From positions 1 to 24,602 of the forward strand of contig JBJHCR010000058.1 in assembly GCA_050486105.1 (NCBI GenBank): a stretch of DNA of 24,602 bases, read 5' to 3'. The position numbers were made by a program, and so were the translations under genes. Source of the stretch: JAEXNA01 sp050486105. GTDB lineage: Bacteria > Vulcanimicrobiota > Xenobia > Xenobiales > JADMJV01. Positions 1 through 8,563 of this stretch are shown here, piece after piece. The notes beneath the pieces were generated by a model. It searched no databases. It saw only the letters and a list, made by a program, of their open reading frames with translations, and had not been told where the DNA came from. The first letter of the stretch is position 1. Every line of letters starts with the position of its first letter.

Positions 1-160
1 TGAGTTTGTCGTGGCCCATGCCGTGGCCCATGATGAAAGCCAAGATTCCTAGTTGGAATAGGCATGCTAGGGCGCTAACTACCTTGGCCACGGCGTCGCG
101 GGAAAAGAACGAGACCGCAGCTATCACCATGGGGATGGCTAGGTACAGTTCAAGGCTCAT
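1..160 (-). CDS. nuoM: NADH-quinone oxidoreductase subunit M, N-terminal fragment (runs off left edge)
   Basis: Only the first 53 codons are in the window, starting at an ATG at 160-158 and reading leftwards out of the sequence. The start codon overlaps the nuoL stop codon in an ATGA arrangement, which indicates translational coupling. The visible peptide (MSLELYLAIPMVIAAVSFFS..., then a second hydrophobic stretch) looks like the first membrane helices of an antiporter-like NDH-1 subunit. NuoM is called from operon order, because M follows L in almost all bacterial nuo operons. The fragment alone could not exclude nuoN, which has similar N-terminal helices. Confidence 0.75.
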   Translation of the reverse strand, partial: MSLELYLAIPMVIAAVSFFSRDAVAKVVSALACLFQLGILAFIMGHGMGHDKL

Positions 161-2064
161 AGGGTTCCTCCCGACTTGATCATCAAGGCATAGAACAGCA
201 AGATTACCACAGTGATAACCACACTAGCCATGTAGTGACGAACCTGTCCGCTCTGTAATTCTTTCAGGGCTTGACCCAGTCCGATGAAGGCCCGGCCAAT
301 GGTGTTTGGAACCTTGTCCTGAAGGACCCTGTCGAGGTCTCGTGCGAAAAATCGGCCCACCGTGACAAATGCGGCGGAGACCAGGGGATACAACAGGTTA
401 TCGAAAGGTGAACCATCTCGAAATCGTTGCAGACCCGGATCGGCGAACTTGTCGCTGCGGGACTTACCGAAAACAGCATAAGCTGCGGCTAGGGCTAGCA
501 GACACAGCACCCCCAAGCCAATGGCCGCTGGGCTGCTTGCTCCAGGGTCGATTGCGAAGTTCGTGCTCACGGTGGCCGAGGCTTCCGGGGCGTTGAGGAA
601 GCCGGCCAAACTCTGGTAAGGATAGCCGCCCACCAAGGCGAGCCCGGCCAGAACCGTGCAACTCAAAGTGGTGGCGGCACCGGGCAGGTGGGGGTTCTTC
701 ACCGCCTCTGGCCCGAAGAAGGTGAGAAAAAAGGCTCGACCGGTGTAGAAAGCTGTCAGAATGGCGATCCCTGCACCCCCCAAGAACAAAAGGGTGGAAC
801 CATGGTCGCCGTGGGCCGAATGAAGGATCGCTTCCTTACTGAAGAATCCCGAGGTTAGAGGGAGCCCGGCCAGCGCTGCTCCCCCCACGGCGAAAAGCAG
901 AGCGGTATAGGGTATGGATTTGCCTAGGCCACCAAGTTTGCGCATGTCTTGCTCGCCGTGAGCAGCATGAATCACAATTCCGGCAGTCAAGAAGAGAAGG
1001 GCTTTGAAGAAGGCGTGAGTCACTAGGTGGAAAATGGCGGCCCCGTAAGCTCCGACCCCCACCGCCAGGAACATGTATCCGAGTTGACTCATGGTGGAGT
1101 AGGCCAGCACTCTCTTCAGGTCCGTCTGCATCAGAGCCCAGCAGGCGGCCATTAGGGCGCTCAAAAGGCCGAGGTAAGCGATGGCCTGCATGACCACCGG
1201 CGATTGCTCCAAGAGGGGAGCAAAGCGCACCAAAAGGTACACTCCTGCAGTCACCATTGTGGCGGCGTGAATGAGAGCAGAGACCGGTGTGGGGCCTTCC
1301 ATAGCATCAGGAAGCCAAGTGTGTAGCGGCAACTGCGCCGACTTGGCGTAGGCGCCTACCATCAAGCCCAGCAGTGCCGTGATCAGCCAAGCCTCGTTGG
1401 TAGGGTCGATGCTTAGCTTGGGAGCTTCAATCTGGAACAGAGTGTGGTAATCCAAAGTCTGGGTGTGCAAGAAAATGACAAAGACCGCTATCATCAGGCC
1501 CACATCACCGATGACGTTCATGACGAAGGCCTTCTTGGCGGCTGCAGCGGCGCTGGGCTTTTCACGGTAGAAGCCGATAAGGGCGAAGGAAGCCAGCCCC
1601 ACTCCTCCCCAACCGATGATCAGAACCGGCAAGTTGTTGGCCAGCACCAGTAAGGACATGGCGGCCACGAAAAGATTGAGTAGGGCAAAGTATCGGGAGT
1701 AGTTCGGGTCGTCGGCCATGTACTCCGAGGAGTACCAATGAATCAGAAATCCTACCCCGGTGACGACGCTCATCAAGGTCAAGCTCAAGGGGTCGAGATA
1801 GATCCCGAAACCAACCGCTACATTGCTTCCACCGAAGGTGAAGGTGGCCCACTCCCAAAAATCGACCGAGCGAACGGCTTGGGTTGTACCCCGGAGCATT
1901 CCATAGGCGGTATAGAGCACGATGGCAAATGAGGCTCCGACAGTGCCGCAAGCGATGGTAGCAGTCAGCGTCTTGCTGAAGCGATCGCCCACGGACCCGA
2001 GCAGCAGAGCCCCTAGAAGGGGAAGCAGCACGGTCAGCGCCATTATGTCGAATCCCAATGTCAT
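157..2064 (-). CDS. nuoL: NADH-quinone oxidoreductase subunit L (antiporter-like, with E-to-G at the TM5 site)
   Basis: NuoL is the distal proton-pumping, antiporter-like subunit of complex I in the inner membrane. The product is 635 aa, close to the usual 600-650. Diagnostic stretches are all present: AKSAQLPLHTWLPDAM, GPTPVSALIHAATMVTAG, THAFFKALLFLTAG and GFFSKEAIL. They carry the conserved TM7, TM10 and TM12 region lysines and the histidine of ALIHAA. The family motif normally reading GWEGVGL reads GWGGVGL here, with codon GGA at 1608-1606, so the TM5 glutamate is replaced by Gly153. The start at 2064 is supported by GGGGAG seven bases upstream; an internal ATG eight codons in gives a more E. 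coli-like N-terminus but has a poorer ribosome site. It overlaps nuoM by 3 bases and follows nuoK by 28 bp. Confidence 0.97.
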   Translation of the reverse strand: MTLGFDIMALTVLLPLLGALLLGSVGDRFSKTLTATIACGTVGASFAIVLYTAYGMLRGTTQAVRSVDFWEWATFTFGGSNVAVGFGIYLDPLSLTLMSVVTGVGFLIHWYSSEYMADDPNYSRYFALLNLFVAAMSLLVLANNLPVLIIGWGGVGLASFALIGFYREKPSAAAAAKKAFVMNVIGDVGLMIAVFVIFLHTQTLDYHTLFQIEAPKLSIDPTNEAWLITALLGLMVGAYAKSAQLPLHTWLPDAMEGPTPVSALIHAATMVTAGVYLLVRFAPLLEQSPVVMQAIAYLGLLSALMAACWALMQTDLKRVLAYSTMSQLGYMFLAVGVGAYGAAIFHLVTHAFFKALLFLTAGIVIHAAHGEQDMRKLGGLGKSIPYTALLFAVGGAALAGLPLTSGFFSKEAILHSAHGDHGSTLLFLGGAGIAILTAFYTGRAFFLTFFGPEAVKNPHLPGAATTLSCTVLAGLALVGGYPYQSLAGFLNAPEASATVSTNFAIDPGASSPAAIGLGVLCLLALAAAYAVFGKSRSDKFADPGLQRFRDGSPFDNLLYPLVSAAFVTVGRFFARDLDRVLQDKVPNTIGRAFIGLGQALKELQSGQVRHYMASVVITVVILLFYALMIKSGGTL

Positions 2065-2092
2065 GGCAAAACTCCCCTACCCTCTTGAAATG

Positions 2093-2425
2093 TCATCCCT
2101 TGAGAGTAGATAACGCGTCCACGTCGACGAGTTGTCTCTTTCTAAAAATCGTAATGATGATGGCCAGACCTACTACCGCTTCGGCGGCGGCGATGGTGAT
2201 GACGATGAAGGTGAACACTGTTCCGTCTGCGGAACTACCCTTCATCTGTGGCTGAAACTCTCCGAACCTGGAAAACGTGAGAAAGGCGAGGTTGGCTGCG
2301 TTGAGCATCAGTTCGATGCTCATGAACATGACCAGAGGGTTGCGCCTAAGAGTCAGGCCAGTGGCTCCGATAGCAAAGATCACCGCAGAGAGAATCAGGA
2401 AGAAATCGGGTGAACTAGCGAGCAT
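2093..2425 (-). CDS. nuoK: NADH-quinone oxidoreductase subunit K
   Basis: NuoK is a small three-helix subunit of the membrane arm, related to MrpC, and lies between NuoJ and NuoN in the complex. At 110 aa it is slightly longer than the usual 100. Both conserved membrane glutamates are visible: E38 in MSIELMLNAANLAF and E82 in TIAAAEAVVGLAI. A basic, hydrophilic C-terminal tail follows the last helix. The ATG at 2425 lies inside the end of nuoJ (11-bp overlap), with GGGAGG seven bases upstream, so its translation is probably coupled to nuoJ. Confidence 0.97.
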   Translation of the reverse strand: MLASSPDFFLILSAVIFAIGATGLTLRRNPLVMFMSIELMLNAANLAFLTFSRFGEFQPQMKGSSADGTVFTFIVITIAAAEAVVGLAIIITIFRKRQLVDVDALSTLKG

Positions 2426-2921
2426 CCTTTCGCCTCCCCCCTAAGATCACAGCACCGATCAGCGCGACCAACAAGACGAAGGCGGTGGCCTCGAATGGGA
2501 GCAAGAAAGGCCCGAACAAATTGAGGGCAAAGGTCTGTATCGTCTCCAATTCGTGAGAGGCCACCTCTCGGTAAGTCGGGCTTTGCCCGCCCAAGGTTCC
2601 GAGCAGGATAGCGACCAGCATGGACAGTCCCCCGGCGATCCCGATCGCCGGCAGATAGTCCTTATCACTCAAGCTGACCTTTTCTTTGTCTGGTGACAGG
2701 GTGTTGACTGCGAACAGAAAGACCACCATGACCGCACCGGCATAGACCAAAACTTGAGCGAGGGCTAGGAATTGGTAGGTTAGAGCCAGGAAAAGCCCGG
2801 CCACTCCAATCAGGTGGACGGTGAGAAAAAGGGCGCTGTGGACTGACTCTCGGCTGGCTACCACCCCGATGGCCGAGCCCACGGTGATGAGGGCTGCAAG
2901 AGCCAAGATAGGATCAATCAT
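2415..2921 (-). CDS. nuoJ: NADH-quinone oxidoreductase subunit J
   Basis: NuoJ is a five-helix membrane-arm subunit whose third helix changes conformation during complex I turnover. The product is 168 aa, a normal length. The characteristic helix VLVYAGAVMVVFLF is at about residues 57-70, and the last helix (TAFVLLVALIGAVILGG) precedes a short charged end, GGRRKDAR. It starts with ATG at 2921, overlaps the nuoI end by 8 bp and the nuoK start by 11 bp. This pattern of short overlaps is typical of coupled translation within the operon. Confidence 0.97.
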   Translation of the reverse strand: MIDPILALAALITVGSAIGVVASRESVHSALFLTVHLIGVAGLFLALTYQFLALAQVLVYAGAVMVVFLFAVNTLSPDKEKVSLSDKDYLPAIGIAGGLSMLVAILLGTLGGQSPTYREVASHELETIQTFALNLFGPFLLPFEATAFVLLVALIGAVILGGRRKDAR

Positions 2922-3549
2922 TTCGGCCTGCTTTCCCGGCTCCCGGCGAACTAGGAGGTTTCGGGGCTTGATGCAGGTTTAAGTCCCCGCGTCCCACGGC
3001 CGCGGCCGAGGTGGCAGAACCATCGAAGGCCCCCGTCTGGGATGGCACTCGGTCGGAGACTTCGCTGGGAGGTTGAGGATCCCAGTGCACCGTGGAACCC
3101 AAAGTGGCTTCACCCAGTGGTTCCAGAAGATCCTCTTTGTGCATCAGCAAGGACTCGCGGGTGTAACCGGCTAGAGCGGTGTTGTTCTCCAAAGTAATGG
3201 CGTTAGTGGGACATGCTAATTCACAATGCCCACAATAGATGCAGCGCAGCAAGTCCACATCGAAGACCTTGGCGAACCGCTCACCTTTAGAGGTCGGCTT
3301 CTCCGGATCGTTCTCTTCGGCCTCGATATAAATCGCCCCCGCAGGGCAAGTGCCCTGACAGAGCAAGCAGCCCACGCACCTTTCTTCCCCGTCCTGATAA
3401 CGGTGCAGTACGTGCCGTCCCCGAGTCCGATCGGGGACAGGGCGCTTTTTTTTCGGGTACTCGGTGGTCACCGAGGGTTCCAGCATGTTCTTGAAGGTGA
3501 TGCTGAGACCCTTACCCAGGGAGATTAGGTCATCGATAATCTTGTCCAT
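2914..3549 (-). CDS. nuoI: NADH-quinone oxidoreductase subunit I (2x[4Fe-4S], extended C-terminus)
   Basis: NuoI carries clusters N6a and N6b, which pass electrons from NuoG to NuoB. Two ferredoxin motifs are seen: C58-x2-C61-x2-C64-x3-C68-P and C103-x2-C106-x2-C109-x3-C113-P. The product is 211 aa, against about 160-180 in most bacteria. The surplus is a low-complexity Pro/Ser/Ala/Gly tail from about residue 150, with no further cysteines. The ATG at 3549 aligns with the normal NuoI N-terminus but lacks a nearby Shine-Dalgarno. The strong AAAGGAGG at about 3601-3608 instead fits an out-of-frame TTG at 3595. That opens a 21-residue reading frame ending at 3530, just inside nuoI, so nuoI may be translated by reinitiation. 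Confidence 0.96.
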   Translation of the reverse strand: MDKIIDDLISLGKGLSITFKNMLEPSVTTEYPKKKRPVPDRTRGRHVLHRYQDGEERCVGCLLCQGTCPAGAIYIEAEENDPEKPTSKGERFAKVFDVDLLRCIYCGHCELACPTNAITLENNTALAGYTRESLLMHKEDLLEPLGEATLGSTVHWDPQPPSEVSDRVPSQTGAFDGSATSAAAVGRGDLNLHQAPKPPSSPGAGKAGRND

Positions 3550-3631
3550 AAGTTTTCGAGAGCCCTTCCGGCGCAGCAGTTCTCGTCCAGCCCAAGGTGC
3601 CCTCCTTTAGCTGGTGACTGCTTGTACCTTC

Positions 3632-4729
3632 CTAATGAGCGGCTGCTGCCTCCCGCCTTCGATTTAGCTTGCCGACCACGTAGAGAAAAACGATGATGGC
3701 GGCGATGGCGGCAGCAAAGGCCGGGTGAGACCAACCCAGGACCACCCCGATGGCGGTGATGGCCACATTGAGGAAGGCCAGGGGGAGTAAGACCAACCAA
3801 CCAATGCGCATGAGTTGGTCGTAGCGAAAGCGCGGCAAAGTCGCGCGGAGCCAAATGTAGCCGAACATGAAGCAGGCCACCTTGAGTAGAAAGAATATGG
3901 CCGACGGACCTTCCAAGAACGGCATAAAAGGTCCGCCCAAGAAGACCGTAGTGGCCACGGCGCTGATGGTGATCATGGCCGTATACTCGGCCATGAAAAA
4001 GAGAGCGAATCGCATCCCAGAGTACTCGGTGTGAAAGCCGGCACCGAGCTCTTGTTCCGCTTCCGGCAGGTCGAAAGGGGCTCGGTTCGTCTCGGCTACA
4101 GCTGCTACACAGAACAAGAAGAAGGCCAGCGGTTGAGCTAACCCAAGCCATCCGTGAGCTTGTTGATAGAGAGCGATCTCTTTGAATGAGAGACTCCCAA
4201 CCATCAGCAGAGGAGCAACCAGGGCGGCGCCTAGGGCTAGTTCATAGGAAACCATTTGAGCGCTGGAGCGCACCCCACCGATCAGGCTGTATTTGTTGCC
4301 CGAGGCCCATCCCCCTAAAACCATGCCGTAAACGGCAAGGGAGCTGACCCCGAGGACGAAGAGAACGCCGACGTTCAAGTCAGCGATCTGAAAAGGGATG
4401 GAGATGTCTCCCAGAACCAGATCCTCGGTGCGCACTGGAATCACCGCAAAGGATGTGAGGGCCACAATCAGCGAGATACAGGGAGCAAAGAGAAACAGAA
4501 ATGGTCTGGCGTTGGCGGGGATCAACTGTTCCTTGAACAGCAGTTTCAGACCGTCAGCCAGAGGTTGCAGGAGGCCGAAAGGACCGGTACGGTTAGGGCC
4601 CAGTCGCCATTGCATAAAAGCCATGAGTCGACGCTCGGTGAGCGTCATATAGGCGAACATGGTCAAGAGAGCTACGCAGGTCACTAAGGACTGCACCAAG
4701 ACGATGAGAAAACTCTGCCAGGACTCCAC
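3632..4729 (-). CDS. nuoH: NADH-quinone oxidoreductase subunit H
   Basis: NuoH links the peripheral and membrane arms and forms much of the quinone tunnel. The 365-aa product has about eight hydrophobic helices. Landmarks are TERR (31-34), GPNRTGP (44-50), the NRAPFDLPEAEQEL loop and the following EYSGMRF stretch, all typical of the family. The start is GTG at 4729-4727, sharing one base with the nuoG stop (TAGTG), with GGAGAG upstream. After its stop there is an 82-bp gap to nuoI, the largest gap within the nuo operon here. Confidence 0.97.
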   Translation of the reverse strand: MESWQSFLIVLVQSLVTCVALLTMFAYMTLTERRLMAFMQWRLGPNRTGPFGLLQPLADGLKLLFKEQLIPANARPFLFLFAPCISLIVALTSFAVIPVRTEDLVLGDISIPFQIADLNVGVLFVLGVSSLAVYGMVLGGWASGNKYSLIGGVRSSAQMVSYELALGAALVAPLLMVGSLSFKEIALYQQAHGWLGLAQPLAFFLFCVAAVAETNRAPFDLPEAEQELGAGFHTEYSGMRFALFFMAEYTAMITISAVATTVFLGGPFMPFLEGPSAIFFLLKVACFMFGYIWLRATLPRFRYDQLMRIGWLVLLPLAFLNVAITAIGVVLGWSHPAFAAAIAAIIVFLYVVGKLNRRREAAAAH

Positions 4730-7272
4730 TATTGCTCTCCTCCCTGAGTGGCTAGGCCCGATTCTTCCGCTTCCTCAAGTTCCTCGGAAGTCGAGTTTGC
4801 GGCGGGCAAGGCCGGCACTGCGATCTTGGTGTGCACTCCGAGCCCGAGTTGATGGTGTCGCCGAGCGGGAGTCGGTCCCGGAGGCTGGGCAGAAGTGGCG
4901 CTGAGAACTCTCAGGGGAACGAATCCCGGCCGGGTGCTCTCACCCACTTCAGGAAGTGCAGGCTTCGGTCCCGGCCAGTCCTGGTATCCGTCAGCAAGAC
5001 CCAGCAAGGCAGCGACTTCCCTAGGGTCCCGCTGTCCGGGCGGTTCCGGGGGAGTCTCGCCTCGGAACAAGCGTCCAGAATGCTCGACCGAGGAGTTGAT
5101 GTTCTCGGTGGGCATCCACATTGGGGTGTCCGGTCGGTTCACCGGGATGGCGGAGAGGTCGGGGCGGGGCATGCCCAGGCCAGCCTGCTGGGGATAGGAC
5201 CAGTGCGCCTCTCCGGCTAGCTGAAAGTCTCGATAGGAACGTCCTAAGAGGCTGGGGTTGAGTTGTCCGATTTCGGCGAACACCGCCTTTGGGCTTCGGT
5301 ACAAGCCCTCGGTCCCCTCGAGCAGTTCGATCACCTTGGTGGCCACGGCCCAGGCTGGCTGCGATTCGCCAACGGGCAGTACGGCCTGGCGTGAGAATTG
5401 CACGGTGCCATCGGTAGATACGAAAGTTCCGTGGGATTCAAGCCAGCTGGCCAGAGGTAGGACCAAGTCGGCCTTCTTGGTGGTCTCGTTGGGATGAGTG
5501 GACAAGGCAACCAGAAAGTCCGCCTTCTTTGCGCTGTTGTTGGCCAAAGGATCGCAACCTACCGCCAGCGCGACTTTACCGCCGGTGGTCAGTTGTTTTT
5601 CCCAAGCTTGGCCCTCCCTATGGGAGAAGTTTGACCACGCTTGCTGATAGGCCGGGTTCTTCTTCAGAGCTTCACAGCCCGGTCCAAAGTTGGGGGCGCA
5701 GCCGATCATGTCTAGCCCGAGGGAGTTGGCACCTCGACGCAACAGCAGAACGCCGTGGGGAGCTTGGTTCCAGCCGAGGTCCTTAGCCTGCTGGGTCATG
5801 GCGGCTAGGGCTTCCGTGGGAACTTCGTCTCCCACGATGACCAGAACCCTCTCCCACTCTCGGGCCGCCTCCGTGAACTCTTTCCAGTCTGTGGAGGAAG
5901 ATCCACCAGCTTCCCAGGGCCTAGGCGCAGGCATCAGGAGACCCTTCTCCTTGGACTTCTTTTTCTTGCCGAGTTCCTTGATCAACTTTTCCCAAAGTTC
6001 GGTTGGCTGGCCTTCCAGAGTGAAATCTGCCTGCTTGGGCATGGCCTTGGTCTGACCCAGGACGGCGAGCTTGGCTCTGCGGCGCAGGCCCTTCTTGATT
6101 CGCAAGTCCAAAACGGGGTGGGTTTCAGTTGGGTTGCTTCCCAGGCAAATGATGCCGTCGGCGCTGTCGCAGCCCATGATCTGACCGGTGGCCGTGACCA
6201 ACTCCTCAGATGAAATCATCGCTCGGTGAGCTTCTTCATGGCTAAGATTCGGCGAGTTGAGCGCTCCCCGGCTCAGCCTCAAGAAAGCGTGTCCATCCTC
6301 GAGGGAGAGTTGAGTTCCCAGCAAGATCGAAGTCTCAGAGCCAGAGGCCTTCAGCTTCTCGACCAGTAGGGCTAAGGCTTTATCCCAGGTGGTTTTCTCG
6401 AGTTCCCCGGCAGAATTTCTCAGGGACGGATGCTCCAAGCGATCTTCTGAATGGATGTGCTGATAGCCGTAGCGACCCTGGTCGCAGAGCCAGCCATCAT
6501 CGATGGTGTCGTTCACCCTAGAGCGAAATCGCACCACTTCATCGAAACGCACGTCCACCGTCAGGTTGCAACCTACCGAACAGTGGGTGCAGACACCGGC
6601 GAAGTGTTGCTGTTCCCAGGGGCGGGCTTGGAAGCGATAAGTCTTGGAGGTGAGGGCTCCAACCGGGCAGAGTTCAATGGTGTTTCCGGAGAACTGGGAG
6701 TCGTAGGAGCGTCCTTCGAACGCTCCGATCTCAGAGCGATTTCCTCGCTCGATGATGACTAGTCCCTCTTCCATGGCGATCTCGTCGCAAAAGCGCACGC
6801 AACGCTGGCACATGATGCAGCGTTCGCGATCGAGGACGACGTTGGCCCCGACTTGCTTGGATTTTTCGAAATGCCTCTTCTCTTCGATGAAGCGGGTGGT
6901 GGGAGGGCCGTAGCGCATGGTGAAGTCCTGCAGATCGCACTCCCCACCTCGGTCGCAAACTGGGCAATCTAAGGGATGGTTGATCAGCAGAAACTCCAGA
7001 ATGCCCTCTCGAGCGGCCACGGCGTTCTCGTCTCGGGTGTGCACCACCATATCGGGCATGACCTCGGTGGTGCAGGCTGTCATGATGGGGCGACGTTGAT
7101 TTTCCACGTACACGGCGCAAACCCGGCAGGCACCAACCGGCTTCATTTTTGGGTGGTAGCAGTAGACGGGGATCTCGATGCCCAGTTGCCGGGCGGCTTC
7201 CACCACCAAGGTTCCTTTGGGCACGGAGATCTGACGGCCATCTATGGTCACCGTGATCAAGTTGTCAGACAT
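4729..7272 (-). CDS. nuoG: NADH-quinone oxidoreductase subunit G
   Basis: NuoG is the large Fe-S subunit of the NADH-dehydrogenase module. With the ATG at 7272, which overlaps the nuoF stop as TGATG, the protein is 847 aa. N-terminal ligands are complete: N1b (C38, C49, C52, C67), the His-containing N5 (H99, C103, C106, C112), N4 (C152, C155, C158, C202) and the optional off-path N7 (C228-x2-C231-x3-C235-x27-C263). N7 is found only in some lineages, such as E. coli and Thermus. The rest is a degenerate molybdopterin-oxidoreductase-like domain. The last roughly 130 residues are rich in Pro, Glu and Gly and look disordered, which is unusual for the family. An in-frame extension to 7428 exists but is nuoF coding sequence read in another frame. 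Confidence 0.96.
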   Translation of the reverse strand: MSDNLITVTIDGRQISVPKGTLVVEAARQLGIEIPVYCYHPKMKPVGACRVCAVYVENQRRPIMTACTTEVMPDMVVHTRDENAVAAREGILEFLLINHPLDCPVCDRGGECDLQDFTMRYGPPTTRFIEEKRHFEKSKQVGANVVLDRERCIMCQRCVRFCDEIAMEEGLVIIERGNRSEIGAFEGRSYDSQFSGNTIELCPVGALTSKTYRFQARPWEQQHFAGVCTHCSVGCNLTVDVRFDEVVRFRSRVNDTIDDGWLCDQGRYGYQHIHSEDRLEHPSLRNSAGELEKTTWDKALALLVEKLKASGSETSILLGTQLSLEDGHAFLRLSRGALNSPNLSHEEAHRAMISSEELVTATGQIMGCDSADGIICLGSNPTETHPVLDLRIKKGLRRRAKLAVLGQTKAMPKQADFTLEGQPTELWEKLIKELGKKKKSKEKGLLMPAPRPWEAGGSSSTDWKEFTEAAREWERVLVIVGDEVPTEALAAMTQQAKDLGWNQAPHGVLLLRRGANSLGLDMIGCAPNFGPGCEALKKNPAYQQAWSNFSHREGQAWEKQLTTGGKVALAVGCDPLANNSAKKADFLVALSTHPNETTKKADLVLPLASWLESHGTFVSTDGTVQFSRQAVLPVGESQPAWAVATKVIELLEGTEGLYRSPKAVFAEIGQLNPSLLGRSYRDFQLAGEAHWSYPQQAGLGMPRPDLSAIPVNRPDTPMWMPTENINSSVEHSGRLFRGETPPEPPGQRDPREVAALLGLADGYQDWPGPKPALPEVGESTRPGFVPLRVLSATSAQPPGPTPARRHHQLGLGVHTKIAVPALPAANSTSEELEEAEESGLATQGGEQ

Positions 7273-8561
7273 CAGCTTGCGCTCAACACTTTCTCGCCAT
7301 CGAGGATGGAGCGTCCGTACTTGGCGTAGTGCTCGAATTCCTCCGGGAAGTATTTGAAAGCGCTGAGAATGCAAGAGGTGGCCGAGTCCCCTAGGGGGCA
7401 GAACGACTTGCCCAGGAGGTTGTCGCAAACGGACTTCAGCAGGTCGAGGTCTTCCTCTCGTCCATGTCCTTCAATGAGGCGCTCAAGAATGTTGACGAGC
7501 CACTTGGTGCCCTCTCGACAGGGGGTGCATTTTCCACAGGATTCTTCTTCGAAGAACTGGTCCAGATTCAAACACACCTTGACGATGCAGGTCTTATCGT
7601 TGATCACCACTACGGCTCCCGAACCGGCCATGGAGCCGGCCTGGGCAATGGATTCAAAGTCCAAAGGAATATCGAGATGCTCTTTGGTCAAGAAGGGCGC
7701 TGAGGCCCCACCTGGGATTATGGCCTTCAGGTCTCCACCCATCACTCCTCCACCGTGGACTTCGATCAATTCTCGCATGCTGGTGCCCAATTCCAGTTCG
7801 TAGTTGCCAGGTTTGTTGACGTGCCCCGACAGGCACAACAACCGGGTCCCATTGCTCTTTTCGGTACCCATGGCGGCGTACCATTCGGCCCCCTGGTTCA
7901 TAATGGCCGGAAGGGTGGCTAAGGTCTCCACGTTGTTGATCACCGTGGGGCAGGCATAGAGGCCTTCTACGGCCGGAAATGGGGGTTTCAGTCGAGGGAA
8001 GCCGCGCTCTCCTTCCAAGGAGGACAGTAGGGCTGACTCTTCCCCGCATATATAGGCTCCGGCGCCACGATGGACCACCACATTGCAGTTGAAACCCTTC
8101 TTTAGGATGTTCTTGCCGAGCAGTCCTTTCTTGGTGGCCTCGGCCACCGCTTCCTCGAGGATTTCGGCTGCTTCTAGCATCTCTCCACGGATGTAAATAA
8201 AAGCGGTTTCGATGCCCACGGCATAGCAGGCAATGGCGATCCCTTCCAAGAGTTGGTGAGGAAGGTAGGTGAGAATGTCTCGATCTTTGCAGGTTCCAGG
8301 CTCGGATTCGTCCCCATTGACGCACAGATATTTGGGCTTTCCGGGATTCTTGGGCACGAAGGACCACTTTAGGCCGGTCGGGAAACCCGCTCCGCCCCGC
8401 CCACGCAATCCTGAGGTTTTGACGTACTCGATGAGTTCATCAGGGGTGAAGTCCTTCAGAGCTTTTTTGAGACCATCGTAAGCTCCGTTCTTCAGAGCCA
8501 CCTTCAAGTCGGTCATGTTTTCTACGTCGCGTTTCTCCAGCACGACACGCTTGATTCCCAT
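7272..8561 (-). CDS. nuoF: NADH-quinone oxidoreductase subunit F (NADH/FMN site)
   Basis: NuoF binds NADH and FMN and carries cluster N3. From ATG 8561 it is 429 aa, the normal length, beginning MGIKRVVLEKRDVENM. The FMN/NADH-binding glycine-rich segments GRGGAGFPTGLKW (54-66) and RGAGAYICGEESALL are present. The N3 ligands C342, C345, C348 (SCGKCTPCREGT) and C388 (FCPLGDSA) are intact. The stop shares one base with the nuoG start, and only 2 bp separate the start from the nuoE stop. An apparent upstream extension in the same frame, to 8846, overlaps nuoE and has no family resemblance. Confidence 0.97.
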   Translation of the reverse strand: MGIKRVVLEKRDVENMTDLKVALKNGAYDGLKKALKDFTPDELIEYVKTSGLRGRGGAGFPTGLKWSFVPKNPGKPKYLCVNGDESEPGTCKDRDILTYLPHQLLEGIAIACYAVGIETAFIYIRGEMLEAAEILEEAVAEATKKGLLGKNILKKGFNCNVVVHRGAGAYICGEESALLSSLEGERGFPRLKPPFPAVEGLYACPTVINNVETLATLPAIMNQGAEWYAAMGTEKSNGTRLLCLSGHVNKPGNYELELGTSMRELIEVHGGGVMGGDLKAIIPGGASAPFLTKEHLDIPLDFESIAQAGSMAGSGAVVVINDKTCIVKVCLNLDQFFEEESCGKCTPCREGTKWLVNILERLIEGHGREEDLDLLKSVCDNLLGKSFCPLGDSATSCILSAFKYFPEEFEHYAKYGRSILDGEKVLSAS

Positions 8562-8563
8562 GC

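Noticed and set aside
3525..4151. 208-codon open frame inside nuoH on the same strand
   Set aside because: It overlaps the strongly supported nuoH in another frame, is Arg/His/Gly-rich as expected of a GC-rich shadow frame, and shows no domain.
7273..7428. In-frame N-terminal extension of nuoG
   Set aside because: It is the end of nuoF read in another frame. The ATG at 7272 aligns with the ferredoxin-like start of NuoG and forms the TGATG junction.
7654..8367. 237-codon open frame within nuoF
   Set aside because: Shadow of nuoF: Arg/Ser/His-rich composition, no motif, complete overlap with a well-supported gene.
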